A stretch of 64,000 nucleotides of DNA from Tritrichomonas foetus. Lineage: Eukaryota; Parabasalia; Tritrichomonadida; Tritrichomonadidae. The translations under genes were made by a program, and so were the position numbers. Of this stretch, positions 49,552-58,657 are shown in pieces (positions within the stretch are counted from its first letter, which is position 1; every line of letters begins with the position of its first letter). The notes under the pieces were generated by a model. That model was not told the DNA's origin and ran no database searches. It saw only the letters and a list, made by a program, of their open reading frames with translations. The stretch spans positions 49,460 to 113,459 of the forward strand of contig MLAK01001382.1 of NCBI GenBank assembly GCA_001839685.1. The letters are read 5' to 3'.

Positions 49552-51201
49552 TCATTGTGGTGTTCCTGGTCTTTCTTTTTTTGGGATTTCAATTTCCGGT
49601 CGCATAGAATCTGCTGTTCTTGATCTCCGCTTTTGTCTCATTCTCCACTGCATTGTTTCTTCATCGTATTCCGCATTTGCATAAATCATTTTCAGTTCGT
49701 CTCTAGGAATATGTTTTTTGACAACCATTGATAACTTTTGCCAAGTCTCGAGAATATCATCATACTCCTTTGAAATCAAAGCCTTTTTCTGGCCAATTTT
49801 TTCCTTAGTTTTTCTTAGCCTTTCCTTTTTCCTGATCAAATCTTTATTCGGTGGTGCGATTTTGCTCAAATGATGAATTCTTTGAATCATTTCATTTTGC
49901 TTTTCCATTTCTAACTGAATTCTTTTTTCCTCTTCAATCATCATTTTATTCATTTCAATTCGCTCTTTTTTAATTCTTTCTGTTTCACATTGAATAATTT
50001 CTATATCGTTTCTTGTGTTGAACTGAACAGTTGACAGGTCAGTGAACGATTTCATATCTTTTTCATTTTCCCCTTTATCTTTGTCTGCTCCGCAATTTTC
50101 AATATATGCAGATTGTTGTGCCAGCCTTGTTTGTAGCTCAGCTAGCTCACGCTGGTACTTCTGCAGGAGTGCGTCTTTTGGATCCATGTTTACAACTGCA
50201 TTATTTCTGATCATTTTTGCTTTTTGTGCATACCGCAATGTATTCAAAGTTTCATAAGCATTAAATGAAGAAGGAGACAAAGTTACAATCATGAGAGTTT
50301 TCGCATTTCCTCCTAGAGAATCTTTCAATAATTTTGTCAGAGGTGATTCGCGATAAGGAATAACAGTCATTGGCTTTTTTGAAGTAAGTGCAGATATACA
50401 GTTGCCTAATATTAAAAGTGCATAATTAATTGACGAACCTTCTTTCAACGCTTCTCCTTCGGTTCCAGCTTTTGTTGACTTTTCGCTACCTGCAAGATCA
50501 ACCAGATTTAATCTTCCCATTTTAGTCGTACTTCCAACAGTTTCTATCCATATTGATAAAATTGTGTGGGCACGAGTGCTTTCGTCGTTCATTTGTGTGC
50601 GGCGAACCTTTCGATTTTTCTTTCCAGTGGCCAAAAGTGAATTCAAATCATCAATACAGGTAATTGGCATAATTGTATTATTTTCCATCTGAAAAGAATG
50701 ATTCGAATCCTCTCTCAATAAGATTTTCGGCGGATCTTTAGATCCATTCAAAAGGTCGAGAAGTTGGTCGTTGTACAATTGAACGTATGAAGCTTTGATG
50801 TCGATTTTCATTTTTTCTTGATTTCTTTTGACAAAATCGAATATCTGAACAACGGCTCTTGGAATGATGCCGCGGGTGCTTCCAGAGCCTTTTCCGTACA
50901 TAGTATAGGTTTTGCCGGACCCCGTTTGCCCATAAGCGAAGATGGTTCCATTATAACCTTCAAGAACACTATGTATGATATCATTGGCAGCCATCTCATA
51001 CACTTCTTGCTGTGTGCAGTCCGGAGGAAAAGCATAATCGAAAGTATAAAAATTCTTTTGTTCCGTTTTCGCATCCTTTACAATCGAAATTGATCCATTG
51101 TTTTGGTCGACTTCTATGATGTCGTCTGTATTTATTTCGTTTGTGGATTGAAGCATAGGCCTAACACGAACAGCAACTTTGACACATTCGCGCTGGGACA
51201 T
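49552..51201 (-). CDS. N-terminal-motor kinesin, kinesin-2-like
   Basis: This 549-residue protein has its motor at residues about 8-345. The P-loop is GQTGSGKT (91-98), switch II is DLAGSE, and IPYRESPLTKLLKDSLGGNAKT and LRYAQKAKMIRN are present. Just after the motor it reads NNAVVNMDPKDALLQKYQRELAELQ, closely resembling the neck of kinesin-2 (KIF3). Plus-end transport, possibly in flagella, is therefore the likely role. Switch I is unusual: NDESTRAH (205-212) instead of N..SSRSH. A coiled coil follows at about 390-470 and the tail is short and basic. The protein is shorter than typical kinesin-2 (700-800 residues) and has no long stalk or globular tail. Start: first ATG. Confidence 0.93.
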   Translation of the reverse strand: MSQRECVKVAVRVRPMLQSTNEINTDDIIEVDQNNGSISIVKDAKTEQKNFYTFDYAFPPDCTQQEVYEMAANDIIHSVLEGYNGTIFAYGQTGSGKTYTMYGKGSGSTRGIIPRAVVQIFDFVKRNQEKMKIDIKASYVQLYNDQLLDLLNGSKDPPKILLREDSNHSFQMENNTIMPITCIDDLNSLLATGKKNRKVRRTQMNDESTRAHTILSIWIETVGSTTKMGRLNLVDLAGSEKSTKAGTEGEALKEGSSINYALLILGNCISALTSKKPMTVIPYRESPLTKLLKDSLGGNAKTLMIVTLSPSSFNAYETLNTLRYAQKAKMIRNNAVVNMDPKDALLQKYQRELAELQTRLAQQSAYIENCGADKDKGENEKDMKSFTDLSTVQFNTRNDIEIIQCETERIKKERIEMNKMMIEEEKRIQLEMEKQNEMIQRIHHLSKIAPPNKDLIRKKERLRKTKEKIGQKKALISKEYDDILETWQKLSMVVKKHIPRDELKMIYANAEYDEETMQWRMRQKRRSRTADSMRPEIEIPKKERPGTPQ

Positions 51202-52232
51202 TGTGTTTTCGTTTTCAAAGTTTGCTTTTGAGAATTCTATTATTTATCATTATTTCTATATAGAATAATCGTTGTACGTTTAATATAGAATTCCTGAAAT
51301 CTACGATTATTATTGATTCAAAAATAAGTAAATTCAGAAATCACAAAATTGAGTGATAGTTATCTTTGTATTGGGAAGTAGTGTTTCGGGGAATTTGATA
51401 CATATTTAGAGAAAAATCTTTAAATATTATCAAAATCTAAAGTAAATAAAAAGTTTTTTACATAACATGTCTGAATAACTTTATCTTATTTACAAAATCA
51501 CTCAATCCAGATTTTGCCTAATCATTTTTTGAATTGATATTGGATTCAAAAAATATGCAATATGTATTGAAATTCATAGAATAATAATTGATACAATAGA
51601 ATTTTTTATACCTCTAATCAATTTGCATGAAAAAACTTTTGAGACAAATAGAAAAAATTAAATAATGAATTCAGAAAATTCTAAAAAATAAAAAAAAGAT
51701 AATGTCGAAATTATTCCTTGATTTGATCCAGAAAAGTTTATTTTTATAGATGAAAGTTGAGTTTTATCACATTTTATTTATATATGCTAATGCTCCCCTC
51801 TAAAAATATAATTTGAGGACAGTATTTCGACAATTTTTTGTCAGAAATATTACTTTATTATTCACATAAAAAAAATTCTAAATATAAAAGGTCGATAATC
51901 TAAAAATAAACAAATTAACTTTCATTCTCCTAAATAATGATGTAAAAAAGTGTAGAATTCACATCCCAACCAACCAGAAATTATTCCTATTCTTACGAAT
52001 ATTTAATTTTATCAATAAACATTTAAGAGATCTCCTTAAATACCGAGTTAAGTTAGGTATTGGTAACCATAAATGGAAAAATTTATGGATATGAGGAAAT
52101 CTTCCCTAAATTAAAATACAAAGACAGTTGAATTATTTTACTACACGAATAAGATAAAAAATGATATCCAATAAAAATCGGCACCTTTAATAAAGTAAAT
52201 ATTTCATATTTTGATAAGATAATGAGAATCCA
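51202..52232. other. Intergenic spacer, about 1.03 kb
   Basis: Very AT-rich region between the kinesin start and the far end of the NAP1 readthrough extension. I see no gene, tRNA or strong repeat. Confidence 0.55.
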
Positions 52233-52538
52233 TTACACATGAAAGCTTGAATTTGTTTGTGATTCTCTTTCATGTTCAGCTATCTCATTATACGCATTCC
52301 TAATTTCAGAGAATAGGAAATAGCACTGCATATGGCCATATTTAATTGTTGTTCCATTTTGTGCTATATGATCAACCAACACAACAAAATGGGTATACAT
52401 TTCGTGATTTATTTCTTTCTTGATTAAAGCTATTCTTTTGAGAACACCAAAGAAAAAGTTGAATAGAGATCTCAAGGATCCTGGATGCTTAGGATTATTC
52501 AGAGAAGAAGCAAATCGAACACTGAATACTTTAAATAT
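52233..52538 (-). CDS. C-terminal extension of NAP1/Hem beyond an in-frame TAG
   Basis: Immediately after the TAG that ends the NAP1 frame (52539-52541), the same frame stays open for 101 sense codons to a TAA at 52233. The translated text (IFKVFSVRFASSLNNPKHPG, LRSLFNFFFGVLKRIALIKK, MQCYFLFSEIRNAYNEIAEH) matches the expected last 100 residues of NAP1 in position and pattern. There is no ATG near its beginning; the first ATG is well inside. It is best read as the true C-terminus of the same gene, lost or reached by readthrough. Confidence 0.65.
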   Translation of the reverse strand: MFKVFSVRFASSLNNPKHPGSLRSLFNFFFGVLKRIALIKKEINHEMYTHFVVLVDHIAQNGTTIKYGHMQCYFLFSEIRNAYNEIAEHERESQTNSSFHV

Positions 52539-55466
52539 CTAATTTATCGCCACTGGTGCAAGTAATAGATTATCACTGAATTCTGCCCTTTCTAGACTGA
52601 ACCTCATATTATCCCATTCTGGATTAGTGAATAAAATTGCTAAAAAGAAAACAAATTTTTTAGGATCAATTTCTTTTCGAATTAGCATATCTACTCGTTT
52701 CAATAGGAACCAATCAATAAAACCAGGATAAACTGATTCTAAAAATGATAGCATATCTTCTTTAACTGATTGTGTTCTATTCTTTGCAGCTAAAATAATT
52801 GTGGTTAATCCAGGCATGAGTTCATTAATCACATCTTGTGTTGAATATCCTAATATTTCTCGAAGTGATTTAACAAGGCCAATACTAATTAATTGTTGAG
52901 ATGATGTCTTCAATAGACCTTCACGCATTTTATTATAGTCTATTTTCTTGGTTTTTATGTATAAATCAAACCATTTAGATATATAATCATCCAAAGTTTC
53001 ATAGTTTTTAACAAGCATTGCAACAAGATTTACATAATAGTTAATAAGTGTGTAATTGATTCGAACTACTGCTCGAATTCCAAATATCTGAACAAGCGAT
53101 TTAATTGGTTCATAACCAAAATAGTCTTCAATATTCATTTGAGATTTACCTGGAATAGCTACAAATCTTCGCCCTAAAGGTTCATAACGTGAATGGAGGT
53201 ATTCAAATTTCACAAATTGATCGATCTTAGATACATAAGATGCAATGAATTCAGCAACATTTGGTGGATTATCTCTCTGCATGTATAGGCAGAATTGTGA
53301 CTTTAGTGATCCATTTCCAGAAAGAGGAGCAGCTTTTTGAGTCTTTTTAATCAAGGTGGGAATGAATTTTATCCCAAGAACATGGAAAAATGGATTCATG
53401 ACTTGCTGAAGCATTGTTACAAATCCATTTACATATGATGGTGGAAGCAATGCTGAAAGAACATTCTTATCAAACCAACTTAGGAATAATTTTCTTAATT
53501 CTGTCTTTACATTGATATTGACACGACCAAAAACTAGTTTGTTTGGTAAATTAGTGACTAAATTCAAAGTATCTGTAACCTTTTTAATAATCTCAGCTTC
53601 GGCATTATAAACAACTATCTTGAATTGGTTTGATGGCGGCAAGTATTCTTTGACATTAAATGTAGGATCCATTTCTCCTTGGAAGATAGTTTGAACATTT
53701 TTACTGTTTACAGACAGACATTGATCAAAAACTTCTAAAGACCGATCAAAAATAGCCTTTACACATTTTGAATATAATGCTTCAAGTTCAGGCTTTGGGA
53801 TAATGAAATCGAAAATTCTCAAAGCAGATCCAGCATAAGCAAGTTTAATTGATTTGTATGTGACCATTTGATGAATCTTCATAACCATGAAATAGTGTCT
53901 TTTAACCGGGAAGACTGTATCTAATATATCAAATGGAGAAGTAACAAATGAAGCATGCCTACAAATATTTGTCAAATGTTCAACATATGAATGAATAGGG
54001 AGCACATCAATATTCTTTTCATAGACATAATATAATAATCTTCCATGAGTGATAATCATTGGATAAAAATCATAATGCTCGCCATTATCAAATCTTTCCA
54101 AACTGATTTTGTCTAGAACAGAAACAATTGTGGCTGATCCTTTTATATAGTTCTGATTAAATAAACTTCCAATAGTTGTCATTTTCCTCAGAATTTGAGC
54201 CATGTAATCCCTATCAACAGTAGTCATTGTATATAAAAAGGTTCTCTGAATATCGACTTCATTTTTCGAAATGATTCTATACATGTCCATAGCAATTCCC
54301 ATCATATTTAGTATTTCTGGAACTTCTCGTGATCCTTCGTATACAACAATAAGTTCATAGAAAATGAAACCAAACAAAGCTAAAATTTGTTCCATATTTA
54401 ATGCAATCCTATCAGATGATAATTCACATCGAGTAACATAATCACTCATTAAATAAGTTAAATTTCTAACACGTGCTTGATGAGATCCAGGAAACTTTAA
54501 ATCAATATCTGTCAGAGCATTTTCCATAATATCCTTTGGTAAAGGAGTTGTTGCAAGAGAAAGAAAAGTGGCAATTGGAATTGAAAAGTTATTTGTAATT
54601 CTAACCATTTTACATTCACTATAAACTGAAATCACAAATGATGCATAACTAATATTCTGCTTGAAAAACTTTGGAAATACTAAACCAAAGAACACAACAG
54701 TTGAATAAAAAATGTGTAAGTTTTGAAGAATCAACAATTTGGAATTAGTGAGCATTGAATCACTATCAACATTTTCGGACCCTTCAACTGATAACATTCC
54801 CCAATTAAAAATTGAATAAACCGAGAAGAGTTGTGACATCGTATCTGCTAAAACAGAAGTTAGTTTTTCTAGATGTGTTTCAAGTGATGAAGTGAATCTA
54901 GCTACAAAATCAAGAGGTTTTACAACAATATCAGCAAACATTCGATCAACAAAATCAACAGATGTTGCCATTCGAGATTTCCATTGTTCAAACTGTGGAG
55001 AAATTCGATAGCAGTGCCATATAAAATTTACTCTGTGAAATAAGAAGTGTAAAACTGCAGTTACTTTGGTAAAAGTAACAAAAATATTACAAACCCTCAG
55101 AGTAAGTGGAAGTTCTGCTCTAATATTTAAATTATGGCCAGCTGTTTTAAATATTTTTAATTCTGATGCCGCTTGGAAAATCCAACTGGTAATATAATCG
55201 AGGTTGGCAATAATTGGCAAAAAGTTTGGCGTTAATGTATTTGCAAGAACTTTGACATCTGGCATTGGAATATCCTTTGGATCACCTCCATTTCTTATTT
55301 TCTGAACTCTGAGTTCAATGTATTTCGATAATTCAATCCAGCGATGATCATTCGAAATAGGAGCGAGTTTATTACTTGTGACAGCATCATTGACAGCTTC
55401 AAGACAGTCATTGATTAATGGAATATGCCTGTCGAGAATTTCGAGATGATCGAAATTCCCTTTCAT
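52539..55466 (-). CDS. NCKAP1: NAP1/Hem (NCKAP1)-like subunit of the SCAR/WAVE complex
   Basis: This 975-residue, all-helical protein starts at the ATG at 55466; the codon before it is TTG. Several stretches follow the Hem family in order. FVTFTKVTAVLHFLFHRV lies near residue 130. IVSVLDKISLERFDNGEHYDF at about 455 parallels the conserved 'DGE.FDFR' region. SLVQIFGIRAVVRINYTLINYYVNLVAMLVKN at about 780-810 is followed by KTSSQQLISIGLVKSLREIL, as in the NAP1 C-terminal half. NAP1 pairs with SRA1/CYFIP to hold SCAR/WAVE inactive until Rac signals, then activates Arp2/3. This fits the amoeboid attachment of trichomonads. The frame ends in TAG where the family continues; see the extension at 52233-52538. 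With it the protein would be about 1077 residues, close to NCKAP1 (about 1130). Confidence 0.8.
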   Translation of the reverse strand: MKGNFDHLEILDRHIPLINDCLEAVNDAVTSNKLAPISNDHRWIELSKYIELRVQKIRNGGDPKDIPMPDVKVLANTLTPNFLPIIANLDYITSWIFQAASELKIFKTAGHNLNIRAELPLTLRVCNIFVTFTKVTAVLHFLFHRVNFIWHCYRISPQFEQWKSRMATSVDFVDRMFADIVVKPLDFVARFTSSLETHLEKLTSVLADTMSQLFSVYSIFNWGMLSVEGSENVDSDSMLTNSKLLILQNLHIFYSTVVFFGLVFPKFFKQNISYASFVISVYSECKMVRITNNFSIPIATFLSLATTPLPKDIMENALTDIDLKFPGSHQARVRNLTYLMSDYVTRCELSSDRIALNMEQILALFGFIFYELIVVYEGSREVPEILNMMGIAMDMYRIISKNEVDIQRTFLYTMTTVDRDYMAQILRKMTTIGSLFNQNYIKGSATIVSVLDKISLERFDNGEHYDFYPMIITHGRLLYYVYEKNIDVLPIHSYVEHLTNICRHASFVTSPFDILDTVFPVKRHYFMVMKIHQMVTYKSIKLAYAGSALRIFDFIIPKPELEALYSKCVKAIFDRSLEVFDQCLSVNSKNVQTIFQGEMDPTFNVKEYLPPSNQFKIVVYNAEAEIIKKVTDTLNLVTNLPNKLVFGRVNINVKTELRKLFLSWFDKNVLSALLPPSYVNGFVTMLQQVMNPFFHVLGIKFIPTLIKKTQKAAPLSGNGSLKSQFCLYMQRDNPPNVAEFIASYVSKIDQFVKFEYLHSRYEPLGRRFVAIPGKSQMNIEDYFGYEPIKSLVQIFGIRAVVRINYTLINYYVNLVAMLVKNYETLDDYISKWFDLYIKTKKIDYNKMREGLLKTSSQQLISIGLVKSLREILGYSTQDVINELMPGLTTIILAAKNRTQSVKEDMLSFLESVYPGFIDWFLLKRVDMLIRKEIDPKKFVFFLAILFTNPEWDNMRFSLERAEFSDNLLLAPVAIN

Positions 55467-56053
55467 CAATTGATATATTGATTTATTTCAAAATTGAAAA
55501 GGGTACATACATAGAATATGATTTTGAAATTATCTCACCTAATATTATAAAACATACTGAGATTTTAAAATATATTTCTACTTGTTATTTACTATTATTA
55601 AAAATTTATTAAAATTGCATAAAAAATATTAGATAATTAGTGAAATTGATTTTTTGTCATTCCAAAAGTAAAAAAATGTAATGGCAATATGATAGAAAAA
55701 ATCATCATAAACAACAGAAAAAATCTACTTCACAGAAATTTTCAGTTGCAAATTCCGACTCTGAATTATTCAATATTCTATCTGACTTATTTTTACGAAT
55801 GTTTTATTTGATTTTCATCAAAAGTGCAGGAATTTCCCTCTTATCTCTGGTATAGAAATTATCATTGAGATGTCTTCAAAAGAATGATTAGGTAAGAAAG
55901 ACCAATCCATTCAAGATAAAATCAATTTATATAATAATGATTTTTTTCAATTGCCCATAAAAAAGCTGAAATAATAATGTAATAATATATGTGATTTTAA
56001 GACGATTAGAAAAGTAGAAGCCGCAAAAATTTTTAATATAATATAATATAATT
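55467..56053. other. Intergenic spacer, about 590 bp
   Basis: AT-rich spacer between two minus-strand genes. It contains a short ATATA run near 56035-56055. No further feature. Confidence 0.6.
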
Positions 56054-57076
56054 TCATTCATCTTCATAATGATAGTTACTTACAAGAACAAAATCATTAG
56101 AAACATCAGCTCCACTAGCTAAGCTATTCGCTGAATTAAATTGGGACATATGGTAAGAATTATCATCAGAATTATTTCCCGAATCTTCTCTTTCATTCCA
56201 AATATAAGCCTCTTGATGATCTGTAAGAACAATGAACCGATTATAAAAAGCAGAAATTGCTGTAATTTTTTTCTGGGAGAGTTGTTCAATTTTTTTGAAA
56301 CTTTCATAAAAATCATCATTGCAATACTTTGATGCTATTTCTCCAAGACCATATAAACAACCATTGCCACCTAACAAAAGAATTGACTTTCTTTTTGTTG
56401 ATGCAATTTCCACAATTGACTGGATTCCTTCAATTGTATACTTTTTCAAAGAAATACCATTCGAATCAGGGAAGCTTCCTTGACTATTCATTTTTTTCTG
56501 GTAATTTTGTTTCATCTGTGCAAATGTAAGCATTGGATTTTGGGAATATGAAATTGAATGCATACTTGGCCGATTATCATGACAGTTTGATGTAGTCGCT
56601 AAAATTGATGTGTTTGTTGTTGTTTGATTGTTGTTTATAAAAATTCTGTATATTGAATTGCTTTCTCCAACACAAAATGGAATTTCTGTTCCAAAAATTG
56701 AAATGCAGCGTTCATTTAATATTATCTGAACCATTGGACAATTTGCATTTCCTGTCGTCACGAAAACTTTTCCGTTGTCGCTTAAATAAATTGTGAAGTC
56801 ACGGTATCCTGTTTTTGCATCAATAATTCTTGGCAAAATATCGATTTTCGTTGGCGTTGAATAAAACTGATTAATCGGAAGTCCAATTGCGTAATTTGAA
56901 TTATCTCCCCAACCGAAAACAGAACCGTTTTTGTAGACGCAGATCCCGTAAAAAAAGCCAACTGATAATTTGGATATATTTTTCATTTTGAGTCGAGAAG
57001 CAATTAATTTCACCTGTAAATTTGGAACAAAATGCGTTTGCTTTTTTCCCTCTTGATAACTTCCATGAGGAATCAT
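56054..57076 (-). CDS. RCC1-repeat-like protein
   Basis: This 340-residue protein starts at the ATG at 57076; the frame continues a little upstream with only a GTG. RCC1-type blades are visible. YGICVYKNGSVFGWGDNSNYAIGLP lies at about residues 45-70 and is followed by STPTKIDILPRIIDAKTGYRDFTIYLSDNGKVFVTTG. Later come SIVEIASTKRKSILLLGGNGCLYGLGE and ITAISAFYNRFIVLTDHQEAYIWNE. About five blades can be counted, fewer than the seven of RCC1, and they are weak in the middle, where there is an Asn/Ser/Thr-rich insert (about 150-200). The Ran-GEF active site cannot be identified. It more likely belongs to the large group of RCC1-like scaffold proteins of trichomonads than to RCC1 itself. Confidence 0.75.
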   Translation of the reverse strand: MIPHGSYQEGKKQTHFVPNLQVKLIASRLKMKNISKLSVGFFYGICVYKNGSVFGWGDNSNYAIGLPINQFYSTPTKIDILPRIIDAKTGYRDFTIYLSDNGKVFVTTGNANCPMVQIILNERCISIFGTEIPFCVGESNSIYRIFINNNQTTTNTSILATTSNCHDNRPSMHSISYSQNPMLTFAQMKQNYQKKMNSQGSFPDSNGISLKKYTIEGIQSIVEIASTKRKSILLLGGNGCLYGLGEIASKYCNDDFYESFKKIEQLSQKKITAISAFYNRFIVLTDHQEAYIWNEREDSGNNSDDNSYHMSQFNSANSLASGADVSNDFVLVSNYHYEDE

Positions 57077-57676
57077 AAAAATTCCCACAAACCCTCCAAG
57101 AGAATAAAATCTCGAGATAAACTATTTAAAAAGTCGCTCGAAATTTCTGTTTGATCGAAAAGGTGAAATATTTATCCATTGTTTGATATATTTGTTCTCT
57201 AAATTTTTGTCAGTCACCAAAATTCGATCGTTTATACAACCAAATATATTATCAAAAAGAAAACCGTTTGAGTATTCAAAAAAATCATTTCATATTTTTT
57301 GTACATCTTTAAGGTGACATCAGCATCTCACCCAAAAAAGTCATAATATTCCATCCACAACCTAGTGGATTGATAGTTCAGACAATCTCATACATGGTGA
57401 TCCAGATAACATCTCACCATTCTAATCATTTTATCATTTTGCCATCTCTAAAAATTTGTCTAAATGGTGAAGTAAACAATAATTTATTTTCGTCTTTTCT
57501 TTTTGCCAATCACTCAGATCAACTGTGCCTTTCATTTTCGTTTTCATTTCTCACGTAAGTTCACTTAACAACTTCCTCGACAAGTTCCTCTGACATCATA
57601 AAGTATTCAATTTAATATAAACTTCTGAAATATGTCGATTTCTCTTTTCATACGATGAAACGATTCACTTTTCTTT
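57077..57676. other. Divergent intergenic region, about 600 bp
   Basis: Lies between the RCC1-like gene (-) and a small gene (+) at 57677. It contains the initiator-like TCACTT at 57665-57670. An open stretch at 57370-57558 lacks an ATG start and is not called. Confidence 0.55.
57665..57670 (+). promoter_or_regulatory. Initiator-like element (TCACTT)
   Basis: TCACTT matches TCA(C/T)(T/A) and lies 6 nt before the ATG at 57677. It is one of the main reasons to accept the small gene there. Confidence 0.45.
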
Positions 57677-57841
57677 ATGTCTGCTATTGAAGTTCAATGC
57701 GAGTTCGATATGCAGTGTTTGATTGAATGGTATGATGTTGATGTAGAAGAAGAAGAAATTAAAGAAAAAGGAAGATTGTATGAAATTGATCTTGCTTTGG
57801 AAGCAAGTGAAGAGTTTTATAGTTGTGTTTGTATGTTTTAA
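57677..57841 (+). CDS. Small acidic protein, 54 aa (57 aa if a putative intron is removed)
   Basis: The ATG at 57677 opens a 54-codon frame (MSAIEVQCEFDMQCLIEWYD...). The text is unlike the AT-driven Ile/Phe/Lys/Asn text of neighbouring noncoding frames: it holds 14 Glu and 5 Cys, balanced by hydrophobic residues. An initiator-like TCACTT is 6 nt upstream. Near the 3' end the sequence GTATGT (57831) begins a possible 23-bp intron ending TAG at 57853. Removing it replaces the last three residues with LIETFV before a stop at 57871. GTATGT is the trichomonad 5' splice signal, but the 3' side does not match the ACTAACACACAG consensus. I do not recognise the product. It could be a chance frame, but start context and composition favour a gene. 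Confidence 0.45.
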   Translation: MSAIEVQCEFDMQCLIEWYDVDVEEEEIKEKGRLYEIDLALEASEEFYSCVCMF

Positions 57842-58144
57842 TAAACTCTCTAGTGATTGAAACATTTGTTTAGGAGTTTTTTTTATAATTATATTAATAT
57901 AATATGTTTTGTTTTGAGATCATAAAAGCATGAATATTACCAGGTTTGGTATATCATGATCTATAGAACAGGAAAAAACCAATAAATTTACAATTGTTCA
58001 GCCAAATAGAATAATAGTAAGATACTAGAGAGAGTGAACATTTTGGAGAATAATGAACAATAATGTAACATGTGTATTATTAACATATTATTGAAATCGA
58101 TGAAATCATCTTTTTTACTTCAAAACCAAATAACAATAAAAATC
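57842..58144. other. Convergent intergenic spacer, about 300 bp
   Basis: 3' region of the small gene and of the USP gene. AT-rich; nothing recognised apart from the end of the putative intron. Confidence 0.5.
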
Positions 58145-58657
58145 TTATATTTTTTCATAGCATAACAAATAAGCGTCCGTAGAATGTATTTGCTTCTTCT
58201 TCATTTTTTGAACCATTCCATCATTGAATTTAAACCATTCTTTCTCATTCATTCGTGCCAATGTCACATAATGTCCTCCATCCAAACTACCAATATGCTC
58301 AATAATCCCATACAAGCGATATTGATGTCTTTTTGATCCCACTACATATCTATTTAAATGCATTTTTTGATTCAAACCAGAATCATTCAACAGGCTATTG
58401 ACTGAACTGTTTAGTGGATCATTTGAACTAGTTTGATCAGATGATTGTGTGACAAAAGGTGATAAATCAAGAATATCTGGATAGTAAGCTTTTGAATTGA
58501 TTTTCTTTCTTTCTTTTTTATTGTTCAAAAACCGCTTAAAGTGAATGAGTAAAATATTTGGTGCTTTACAAATTTCGACTTTTAAAGTTGCACAAATATT
58601 TTCACCACACGAAGGGCATAAATGTAAATTATCTTCATCCAAAATTTCATCATTCAT
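58145..58657 (-). CDS. USP4/USP15-like deubiquitinase, C-terminal part (His box), in shifted frame
   Basis: The 170 residues from the ATG at 58657 begin inside the USP domain. CPSCGENI is the second half of the zinc-binding finger and ICKAPNILLIHFKRF is the typical USP strand. YGIIEHIGSLDGGHYVTLAR is the His box with the catalytic His (codon 58271-58273), and WFKFNDGMVQKM and AYLLCYEKI are the last elements. It lacks the Cys box, which lies in the overlapping upstream frame (58650-60953). The two frames overlap by 8 bases in +1 relation. The ATG used here is therefore unlikely to be a real start; this is the 3' end of one split gene. Confidence 0.8.
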   Translation of the reverse strand: MNDEILDEDNLHLCPSCGENICATLKVEICKAPNILLIHFKRFLNNKKERKKINSKAYYPDILDLSPFVTQSSDQTSSNDPLNSSVNSLLNDSGLNQKMHLNRYVVGSKRHQYRLYGIIEHIGSLDGGHYVTLARMNEKEWFKFNDGMVQKMKKKQIHSTDAYLLCYEKI

